Source: an uncultured Sphingomonadaceae bacterium (GTDB lineage Bacteria; Pseudomonadota; Alphaproteobacteria; Sphingomonadales; Sphingomonadaceae). From it: a stretch of DNA of 5,533 nt. How positions within the stretch are numbered: position 1 is the first letter of the stretch; each line of letters opens with the position of its first letter. The position numbers and the translations under genes are program-made. The DNA lies in contig CAMLKX010000133.1 of NCBI GenBank assembly GCA_946480515.1, forward strand, positions 1-5,533, in the 5' to 3' direction. The notes beneath the pieces are model-generated. The model did no database searches. It saw nothing but the letters and a program-made list of their open reading frames with translations, and was not told the DNA's origin. Positions 1 through 5,533 of the stretch are shown here, piece by piece.

Positions 1-1634
1 CCAGCATTCCGGCCCGGATCCGGGGTCTCATCTCTCCAGCGAACGGATCCGAATGGCCGTTCCAGCCAGCGGCGAACCTTGATCGAACCTCCTTCGACCA
101 GTTGTTCCTGGATCGCCTTTTCGAACGCCTCCTCAGCAACCGTCTGACGATTACGCTGCCGCAGATAATCCGCCCAGGTCGGGTATTGGAACCGCTCAAC
201 CCACAATTCGGGCGCGCTGACATCCCGCGACACCGACCAAGCGTAGGCGCCAAGCCGTTTGCGCAGGAGACGGACGTCCTGCATTCGCGTGTAAAATTGC
301 CGCGCATTGGCAGGATCGACCCGATACTCGACCTCGATCGAGACCGGTCCGCTGCGACCGGTCAGAGCCAGGGCGACATCCGGCTCGTTCGGCAGCCCCC
401 GCCCCTCCTCGACACGCTCCTCCCGCGGCATCGGTAGCCAGGTTCCTGCGAGAGCTGTCGCGAACAGGGCGGCGGCCGACCACAGCATCGCGCTCGAAAG
501 GCTGGTTTCAGCCGCGATACTGCCCCACAGCGAACTGCCAAGCCCCACCCCACCCGCCAGCATCGCCTGGTAGACCGCTAGGATGCGGCCCGAGACCCAG
601 CGCGGAACGGCAACCTGAACGCCGATGTTGAGCACCGTGACGGCAACCATCCAGGCGGTCCCGGCAACGACGAGGATCGGCCCGACCAGCATCATGGTCC
701 GGCTGCAGGCGATGACCACGTAAGACAGGCCTTCGATCGCAATGCCGGCCCAAACGAGCTGCTCGCTGGAGAAGCGCTTGCGAAGGCCCGAACTGCTGAA
801 CGCACCAATCACCGCACCAAGGCCCGTGAGTGCAAGCATTACACCATAGAGCTCCGGACCGCCTCCGAGCTGATCGCGCGCGATAAGCGGCATCAGGCCG
901 CCGAGCGACCCTCCAGCAACACCGATCAGCAGGGTTCGCGCGATCACGGTACGGACAGGTGGCGAATGGAGAATATAGCGCATGCCCGCGCCGACCGCCC
1001 AGCCGAGCCGTTCCGGCGGCAGCCGCGATGGCTCCACCTTACGGCGCCAGCCGAGGAATACAGCGAGCAACGGAAGGCACAGGAGTGCGGTTGTCCCGAA
1101 GGCGATCAACGACCCGGCGAGAGCAACCACAGCGCCGCCCAAGGCCGGACCGATACTCCGCGCCAGGCTGTAGCTGATGCTGTTGAGAGCCATCGCCGAC
1201 GGGAGCACCGGGGCAGACACCTGCTCGCTAACCGATGCCTGCCAGGCCGGCGTGAACACGGCGATGCCGCAGCCGGTCACAAAGCAGGCGGTCAGGAGAA
1301 TGGCCGGAGTGACATGACCCCCGGCGGTGAGCAGCGTCAGGATCACTGCGACGGAACAGCAGACGGAAATGGCTGCGATGACGATCCTGCGCCGGTCATA
1401 CATGTCGGCTGCCGCTCCCGCCGGAAGCGCAAGCAGCATCACCGGCACCATCACTGCAGTCTGAACCATGGCAACGAGGCGTGGCGAGGAGGTCAGCTCG
1501 GTCATCAGCCAGGCCGCCCCGACCCCCTGCATCAGCAAGGCAAAGTTACCGACCAGGCTGGCCAGCCAGATACGGCGGAACACCGGCTCGCTCAGCGGCC
1601 CGCGCGTCTGTCGGATGTTCGGCTTATCGAGCAC
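1..1634 (-). CDS. MFS transporter, MFS_3/DUF894 (EntS-like) family with C-terminal soluble domain, partial
   Basis: This is a probable proton-driven inner-membrane exporter of a small molecule; the substrate is unknown. The frame is open from a GTG at 1634-1632 to the left edge, giving 544 visible residues and no stop. About twelve hydrophobic segments can be traced between residues 23 and 402. An MFS motif-A-like loop, GAAADMYDRRR (about 73-83), follows the second segment, and NSISYSLARSIGPALGG (about 151-167) is typical of the MFS_3 family. From about residue 428 the protein is soluble (GPVSIEVEYRVDP, then WVERF and WADYLRQ), matching the ABM-like tail known in DUF894 transporters. Family members usually run to about 520-550 residues, so little is missing. 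The GTG is chosen because an in-frame TAA lies 16 codons upstream with no other start between; its Shine-Dalgarno sequence (AGGGG, about 13 nt away) is poor. The gene diverges from the LysR gene, which may regulate it. The family is fairly certain; the role is not. Confidence 0.9.
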   Translation of the reverse strand, partial: MLDKPNIRQTRGPLSEPVFRRIWLASLVGNFALLMQGVGAAWLMTELTSSPRLVAMVQTAVMVPVMLLALPAGAAADMYDRRRIVIAAISVCCSVAVILTLLTAGGHVTPAILLTACFVTGCGIAVFTPAWQASVSEQVSAPVLPSAMALNSISYSLARSIGPALGGAVVALAGSLIAFGTTALLCLPLLAVFLGWRRKVEPSRLPPERLGWAVGAGMRYILHSPPVRTVIARTLLIGVAGGSLGGLMPLIARDQLGGGPELYGVMLALTGLGAVIGAFSSSGLRKRFSSEQLVWAGIAIEGLSYVVIACSRTMMLVGPILVVAGTAWMVAVTVLNIGVQVAVPRWVSGRILAVYQAMLAGGVGLGSSLWGSIAAETSLSSAMLWSAAALFATALAGTWLPMPREERVEEGRGLPNEPDVALALTGRSGPVSIEVEYRVDPANARQFYTRMQDVRLLRKRLGAYAWSVSRDVSAPELWVERFQYPTWADYLRQRNRQTVAEEAFEKAIQEQLVEGGSIKVRRWLERPFGSVRWRDETPDPGRNA

Positions 1635-1718
1635 GGATTGCTTTCTGCCCCTGGGAGCGCGCTTCTTGGATTAGCGGAACGCCGGATGCTAGCGATAAAG
1701 CAGACTGGGAGGACGGGA
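1635..1718. promoter_or_regulatory. divergent intergenic region between the MFS and LysR genes, with a candidate LysR-type dyad
   Basis: These 84 bp separate the two divergent start codons and must hold both promoters unless they lie inside the genes. An interrupted dyad, TTC-N11-GAA, lies at 1663-1679. Read on the minus strand it begins TTCCGCTAATCC, which matches 9 of 12 positions with TTCGGAAAATCC at 2656-2667 upstream of the qor-like gene. A weaker TGCT-N8-AGCA dyad lies at about 1687-1702. No convincing -35/-10 pair is visible on either strand. LysR regulators commonly bind such divergent gaps, but the motif here is loose and could be chance. Confidence 0.4.
1707..1712 (+). promoter_or_regulatory. 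Shine-Dalgarno site that decides the LysR start
   Basis: GGGAGG lies 6 nt before the TTG at 1719-1721, an ideal spacing. The alternative in-frame ATG at 1686 has no comparable purine-rich site at the right distance. The protein also begins in the normal LysR way only from the TTG. Confidence 0.7.
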
Positions 1719-2651
1719 TTGCGGATCAGCCTTCGACAACTGGCGGTGTTCGAAGCCGTGGCTAGATTAGGGAGCCTCGTCCGGGCTGCAGCTGAGATCG
1801 GGCTGAGCCCCTCGGCCGCAAGCATGTCGCTGAAAGACTTTGAGGATCATCTCGAGGCGCGGTTGTTCGATCGGCAGGGCAAGCGCCTGATCCTCAACGA
1901 TCATGGCCGCCAAGTGCGGGAGATGGCCAGTTCGATCCTGGCGCAAGTCGCCGATCTTGAAGCGATGACCTCGCCCGGAGAGCTTCGCGGCGCACTCAGG
2001 ATCGGCGCGGCACCCGCAGTTGGCGACTATGTCCTCCCGCAGCTTTGCGGGGACTTCATGGCCGCCCATCCCGGAATCCGCGTAGACCTCAACATCATCC
2101 CGTCGCTTGAGGTCATGGACCGGGTCCGCAAGATGTCGATCGACATCGGCTTTGTGGGAGCACCCGTAAACTCACCCTATCTCGAAGCGACACCCTGGCT
2201 GCGCGACCCGCTCGTCGTGTGCTGCGCTCCGGGAAGCCGACTGGCTACGGGCGGCGAAATCTCGCTGATCGACCTGAAGGATGAACGTTGGATCCTCGAG
2301 AAGACGGCATCGAGCGAGCGCATTTCCTTCACGGTCGAGACGCTGAAGCATGTCAGCTCGATCAATATCGCGCTCGAAAGCGACAGCATCGAGGCGATCA
2401 AGCGCATCGTGCGCGGCGGAGACTTCATCGCCTGCTTGTCACGTCTGGCCGTCGAGGAGGAAGTTCGCCGGGGAGAAATCCACGTCCTGAATGTTCCAGA
2501 GCTGAATTTCACGCGGTTGTTCAGCGTGGTGAACCGGCCCGAAGTGTATCAGAGTCAGGCATTCCGCGCCTTCCGCGACTTCGCCCTGACCCGCTTTTCC
2601 GAGACGCTCAACGACGAGGATCGCCGGATGAACGTCAGCTTTGCCGAGTAA
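1719..2651 (+). CDS. LysR-family transcriptional regulator (CysL/YeiE-like)
   Basis: This is a DNA-binding regulator that probably acts as a tetramer and responds to a small-molecule effector. From the TTG start it is 310 residues, the normal LysR length. An N-terminal winged helix-turn-helix (about 3-62) opens with RISLRQLAVFEAVARLGS, continues with the recognition region LSPSAASMSLKDFEDHL (29-45), and ends in LFDRQGKRLILNDHG. A linker helix follows, then the effector-binding domain (about 90-295), starting GALRIGAAPAVGDYVLPQL. The helix-turn-helix and the start of the effector domain resemble the CysL/YeiE group, but the effector cannot be read from this. The frame stays open upstream to 966, but that extension runs antisense to the MFS gene and is not protein-like. 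An ATG at 1686 would add 11 residues; the TTG is preferred because of its Shine-Dalgarno site. The gene diverges from the transporter and points toward the qor-like/fadB-like pair, its likely targets. Confidence 0.93.
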   Translation: MRISLRQLAVFEAVARLGSLVRAAAEIGLSPSAASMSLKDFEDHLEARLFDRQGKRLILNDHGRQVREMASSILAQVADLEAMTSPGELRGALRIGAAPAVGDYVLPQLCGDFMAAHPGIRVDLNIIPSLEVMDRVRKMSIDIGFVGAPVNSPYLEATPWLRDPLVVCCAPGSRLATGGEISLIDLKDERWILEKTASSERISFTVETLKHVSSINIALESDSIEAIKRIVRGGDFIACLSRLAVEEEVRRGEIHVLNVPELNFTRLFSVVNRPEVYQSQAFRAFRDFALTRFSETLNDEDRRMNVSFAE

Positions 2652-2655
2652 CACG

Positions 2656-2670
2656 TTCGGAAAATCCGAA
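2656..2670. promoter_or_regulatory. perfect palindrome with T-N11-A core, candidate LysR operator
   Basis: TTCGGA-AAA-TCCGAA is a perfect 6-bp inverted repeat around a 3-nt centre. Flanking bases extend the possible pairing to 2653-2673 with one G-T mismatch. It contains T2657-N11-A2669 placed symmetrically, which is the classic LysR-type box. It starts 4 bp after the LysR stop codon and 77 bp before the qor-like start. As RNA it could form a hairpin, but there is no T-run after it, so it is a poor intrinsic terminator; an operator reading is preferred. Confidence 0.55.
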
Positions 2671-2682
2671 TGTCCGCTAGTG

Positions 2683-2697
2683 GATAATCAGTTTATC
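2683..2697 (+). promoter_or_regulatory. second inverted repeat with possible -10 box, upstream of the qor-like gene
   Basis: GATAA-TCAGT-TTATC is a perfect 5-bp inverted repeat in an AT-rich patch that stands out against the GC-rich surroundings. GATAAT at 2683-2688 matches 5 of 6 bases of the sigma-70 -10 consensus. No clear -35 lies 16-18 bp upstream; the T-N11-A palindrome occupies the -35 area instead, as would fit an activator-dependent promoter. A transcript would begin near 2695 with a leader of about 38 nt. This is suggestive only. Confidence 0.35.
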
Positions 2698-2732
2698 TGG
2701 GCGCAGAACCGCCGGCTGCGTGTGAGGACTGA

Positions 2733-3731
2733 ATGAAGGCCGTCATCTGCGAGGAGTTCGCTCCCGTCTCGGGATTGAAGGTGGGTGAGTTCCCAAACCC
2801 GGTGGCCGGCCCGGGCGAGCTGGTGATCAGAGTCACCGCCGCCGGGGTCAATTATCCCGATGTGCTGATTGTGCAGGGCAAATACCAGTCCAAGCCCGAG
2901 CGGCCATTCGTTCCCGGCAGCGAATGCGCGGGGGTTGTTGATTCGATTGGTGAGGGTGTGACCCAGTTCCGGCCCGGCGATCCCGTAGCGGCATTCACCG
3001 GCAGCGGTTCGTTCGCGGAACTGGTCAAGGTTCCTGCAACCCAGGTATTCAAGCTGCCGGACGGTCTCGACCTCAAGCTCGCGTCCGGTTTTCTCATCAC
3101 CTACGGCACCTCCTATCACGCGCTGAAGGACCGCGCTGATCTGAAGGCTGGTGAGACACTGCTCGTCCTTGGCGCCGGCGGTGGAGTCGGGTTGACCGCG
3201 GTCGAGCTTGGCAAGCTGATGGGCGCGCGGGTGATCGCTGCCGCGTCCACTGCGGAGAAGCTGCAATTGGCGCGCCGGCAAGGAGCGGATGATCTCATCA
3301 ACTATGCCGATGCCGACCTGCGCGAACAGGTGAAGGCTCTTACTGACGGGAAGGGCGCCGACGTTGTGTACGATCCGGTCGGCGGTGCGATGTCTGTCGC
3401 AAGCGTCAAGGCGCTCGCTTGGGGAGGACGTCACCTCGTCATCGGTTTCGCCGGAGGTGAGATTCCGACAATCCCTGCGAACCTTCTGTTGTTGAAGAGC
3501 GCAGCTTCCGTCGGGGTGTTATGGGGAATGTCCCTGCGCGCCGACCCCGATCACCACGCAGACAACATCGACCAGCTGCTGAAGTGGCTGAAGGAGGGCG
3601 CACTGCGACCCGTTATCGACCAGTCCTTCCCGCTGGATAGGACGGTCGATGCGCTCAATCATCTCGAAAGCCGCGCGGTGAAGGGCAAAGTCCTGCTGTC
3701 GATTGCGGATGCCGAACCGCCGAAGGGGTAA
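2733..3731 (+). CDS. zinc-free MDR oxidoreductase, NADPH:quinone oxidoreductase-like
   Basis: This is a cytosolic medium-chain dehydrogenase/reductase of 332 residues, the usual family length. It probably uses NADPH to reduce a quinone or another activated double bond; the true substrate is unknown. The GroES-like domain (about 1-125) has GVNYPDVLIVQGKYQ (38-52) and VPGSECAGVV (60-69). It lacks the GHE motif and the cysteine cluster of zinc alcohol dehydrogenases, which places it in the quinone oxidoreductase branch. The nucleotide-binding fold carries GAGGGVG (147-153), where many relatives have GAAGGVG. AAAST (169-173) and K176 sit where NADPH-specific members contact the 2'-phosphate. The ATG has GAGGA 4 nt upstream. 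The gene ends 3 bp before the fadB-like gene, so the two are almost certainly cotranscribed, which suggests a role in an acyl-CoA pathway. It may be controlled by the LysR protein through the dyads in the upstream gap. Confidence 0.93.
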   Translation: MKAVICEEFAPVSGLKVGEFPNPVAGPGELVIRVTAAGVNYPDVLIVQGKYQSKPERPFVPGSECAGVVDSIGEGVTQFRPGDPVAAFTGSGSFAELVKVPATQVFKLPDGLDLKLASGFLITYGTSYHALKDRADLKAGETLLVLGAGGGVGLTAVELGKLMGARVIAAASTAEKLQLARRQGADDLINYADADLREQVKALTDGKGADVVYDPVGGAMSVASVKALAWGGRHLVIGFAGGEIPTIPANLLLLKSAASVGVLWGMSLRADPDHHADNIDQLLKWLKEGALRPVIDQSFPLDRTVDALNHLESRAVKGKVLLSIADAEPPKG

Positions 3732-3734
3732 GAC

Positions 3735-5533
3735 ATGACTGAACTGGTGAGGTTTCAAAGCGAAGGCGAGATCGCCGAGGCGATCGTCGACAATCCTCCG
3801 GTTAACGCCACCTCGGCGGGAGTCCGCAGCGGCCTGGTAGACGCGATCCGCAAGTTCGAGAATGACGCTGCGCTCAAGGCCCTGATCATCCGCTGCGAGG
3901 GCAAGACCTTCATCGCCGGGGCGGATATCAAGGAGTTCGGCAAGCCAATGGCCGATCCGGTCCTGCCCGAAGTGCTGAAGGCGATGGACAGGGCAACCAA
4001 GCCGGTCATCGCCGCGATTCACGGGACCGTGCTCGGCGGCGGGTTCGAGGTGGCGCTGGCCGCCCACTACCGGATTGCCGATGCGCGGACCAAGGTCGGC
4101 TTCCCAGAGGTCAAGCTCGGCCTGATCCCGGGCGCTGGCGGCACCCAGCGTACGCCACGCCTGGCCGGGCTCAAAACCGCGATCAAACTGGTCACCGAGG
4201 GCGGCCAGATGAGCGCTGCGGAAGCGAAGGACGCCGGGCTGATCGATGAGGTTGTCGACACCGACCTCGCAGCGGCAGCAAAGGAATTCGCGCAGCGGCT
4301 GATCGCTGAAACTAAGGGCCCGCGAAGCGCCGGAGGCCTGCCGATGCCCGCCGACGATCCGGACCTGTTCGAGGAGGCGAAGAAAACCCTCTCCCGCAAG
4401 TTCCGCGGCCAGGAAGCTCCGCTCAAGGCGCTCGATGCGATCCGCCTCGGTTATGAGATGGACTTCGACGCCGCGCTCGAGCGCGAATATGCAATGTGCA
4501 AGGAGGCGATCGCAGGCCCGCAGTCCAAGGCCTTGCGTCACGTCTTTGCCGCCGAGCGGGAAGTCGCGAAGGTTCCCGGCTTACCCGCCGACACGCCCGA
4601 GCGGCCGATTCAAACGGTCGGGGTGATCGGCCTCGGGCCAATGGGCCGCGGAATTACGATGGCGGTGGTCAGCGCCGGAATTCCGGTCGTCGCCGTCGGA
4701 CTCGATCAAGACCATCTCGCCAAGGCCATGGCTGCGATCAGCAAGATGTGGTCAAGCTCGGTCGCCAAGGGCAGCATGACTCAGGCCGAGATGGACAAGC
4801 GCCTGCAGCTGATCACGCAGTCCACGGATCCCGCCAATCTCGCCTCGGTTGATCTGGTGATCGAGGCGGTGACCGAGGACATGGCGATCAAGCGTGCCGT
4901 GTTCGAGCAACTCGGCGGGATCACCCGCTCGGGCTGTATCCTCGCGAGCAACACGTCCTATCTCAACATCGATGCGCTCGCGGACGCGTCAGGCCGCCCG
5001 CAGGACGTCTGCGGTATGCACTTCTTCAATCCGGCGCATGTCATGCGGCTGCTCGAAAATGTGCGGGGGGCGAATACCGACCCGGAGGTGGTCGCGACGA
5101 TCATGGCGTTGGGCAAGCGCATCCGGAAGCTGCCGATCCTGTCCGGTGTGTGCGATGGCTTCATCGTCAATCGTATGCTCGCCAAGCGGTCCCGCGAAGG
5201 ATTCTTCCTGATCGAGGAAGGAGCGAAGCCGGCCGCCATCGACAAGGTCGTGCAATCCTTCGGCTTTCCGATGGGACCGTTCGCACTCGGTGACCTCGCC
5301 GGCCTCGACGTTCAAGCGGCTGCGCGTGCGGCGCGCCGGGCCTCGGCGACTCCGCGCGAGCTTCGCGCCGACTTTCCCGAGCAGATGGTCGCCGCCGGCC
5401 GGCTTGGCCAGAAAAGCGGCTCCGGCTGGTACCAATATGACGAGAACCGTAAGGCGAGCCACAATCCCGATGCCGATGCGCTGATCGCCGCTCATGCGGA
5501 GCGCCACGGGCTGACCCTGCGCGACGTCGGCGA
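3735..5533 (+). CDS. bifunctional enoyl-CoA hydratase / 3-hydroxyacyl-CoA dehydrogenase (FadB/EHHADH-like), partial
   Basis: This enzyme would hydrate enoyl-CoA and oxidise the 3-hydroxyacyl-CoA with NAD, two successive beta-oxidation steps in the cytosol. The visible 599 residues run off the right edge; relatives are about 680-720. The hydratase/isomerase domain (about 8-190) has the oxyanion-hole segments AGADIKEF (61-68) and GTVLGGGFE (97-105), with catalytic glutamates E105 and E125 (FPEVKLGLIPGAGGTQR). The dehydrogenase NAD domain starts at about 293 with GLGPMGRG (299-306). By alignment from memory with human HADH, the active-site residues are S408 (ASNTS), H429 (HFFNP), E441 and N479 (GFIVNR), all present. 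The C-terminal dehydrogenase domain (about 474-568) ends near GRLGQKSGSGWYQY; a second copy would lie beyond the edge. The layout is closer to the peroxisomal EHHADH type than to E. coli FadB. One oddity is G322, where the end of the second beta strand normally has Asp/Glu. Its AAGGGG ribosome site abuts the qor-like stop codon. Confidence 0.94.
   Translation, partial: MTELVRFQSEGEIAEAIVDNPPVNATSAGVRSGLVDAIRKFENDAALKALIIRCEGKTFIAGADIKEFGKPMADPVLPEVLKAMDRATKPVIAAIHGTVLGGGFEVALAAHYRIADARTKVGFPEVKLGLIPGAGGTQRTPRLAGLKTAIKLVTEGGQMSAAEAKDAGLIDEVVDTDLAAAAKEFAQRLIAETKGPRSAGGLPMPADDPDLFEEAKKTLSRKFRGQEAPLKALDAIRLGYEMDFDAALEREYAMCKEAIAGPQSKALRHVFAAEREVAKVPGLPADTPERPIQTVGVIGLGPMGRGITMAVVSAGIPVVAVGLDQDHLAKAMAAISKMWSSSVAKGSMTQAEMDKRLQLITQSTDPANLASVDLVIEAVTEDMAIKRAVFEQLGGITRSGCILASNTSYLNIDALADASGRPQDVCGMHFFNPAHVMRLLENVRGANTDPEVVATIMALGKRIRKLPILSGVCDGFIVNRMLAKRSREGFFLIEEGAKPAAIDKVVQSFGFPMGPFALGDLAGLDVQAAARAARRASATPRELRADFPEQMVAAGRLGQKSGSGWYQYDENRKASHNPDADALIAAHAERHGLTLRDVG

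Noticed and set aside
1687..1702. TGCT-N8-AGCA inverted repeat as a LysR box
   Set aside because: The spacing does not give a T-N11-A, and four-base arms arise easily by chance.
966..1718. Long upstream extension of the LysR reading frame (240 codons to the ATG at 1686, about 251 to the TTG)
   Set aside because: It lies antisense to the well-supported MFS gene, has a low-complexity R/G/H/Q-rich composition and matches no LysR architecture. It is an open frame produced by GC-rich codon bias.
2653..2673. Intrinsic terminator after the LysR gene
   Set aside because: The hairpin is possible, but the stem is short with a 3-nt loop and no T-run follows on either strand, so a terminator call is weaker than an operator call.
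2688..3434. 248-codon minus-strand open frame
   Set aside because: It is antisense to the qor-like gene and has no recognisable motif; it is a shadow of the real frame.
3519..4541. 340-codon minus-strand open frame
   Set aside because: It overlaps the end of the qor-like gene and the hydratase domain of the fadB-like gene, both with clear family motifs. The antisense product shows no recognisable domain.
4989..5507. 172-codon minus-strand open frame
   Set aside because: It is antisense to the conserved dehydrogenase active-site region of the fadB-like gene and has no supporting features.

Overview
The window looks like chromosomal DNA from a GC-rich alphaproteobacterium. A sphingomonad-type organism is my best guess, from the protein style and the strong G/C preference at third codon positions. 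The taxon cannot be fixed without a search. There are four protein-coding genes and almost no spare DNA. No tRNA, rRNA, CRISPR array, insertion sequence or integration site is visible.

Layout. Positions 1-1634 (minus strand) hold an MFS exporter of the MFS_3/DUF894 type with a soluble C-terminal tail, cut by the left edge. An 84-bp divergent gap follows. A LysR-family regulator lies on the plus strand, best read from a TTG start at 1719 to 2651. After an 81-bp gap come two tightly coupled plus-strand genes: a zinc-free, quinone-oxidoreductase-like MDR enzyme (2733-3731), then, 3 bp later, a bifunctional enoyl-CoA hydratase/3-hydroxyacyl-CoA dehydrogenase (3735 to the right edge, 599 residues visible).

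How the parts may work together. The regulator has a divergent transporter on one side and a two-gene acyl-CoA-type metabolic operon on the other. The 81-bp gap before the operon holds a perfect 15-bp palindrome that contains a symmetric T-N11-A, the usual core of a LysR binding site. A second inverted repeat lies 13 nt further on and includes a GATAAT that could serve as a -10 box. The 84-bp divergent gap contains a looser, related TTC...GAA element. The simplest model is that the LysR protein controls the qor-like/fadB-like operon, and possibly the exporter, in response to an acyl-CoA or carboxylic-acid substrate. This is inference from layout and motifs; the inducer and substrate are unknown.

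Nothing here is clearly a new kind of system. The points most worth checking are the candidate LysR operators, the mis-callable TTG start of the regulator, and a glycine in the fadB-like protein where the NAD-binding fold normally has an acidic residue.
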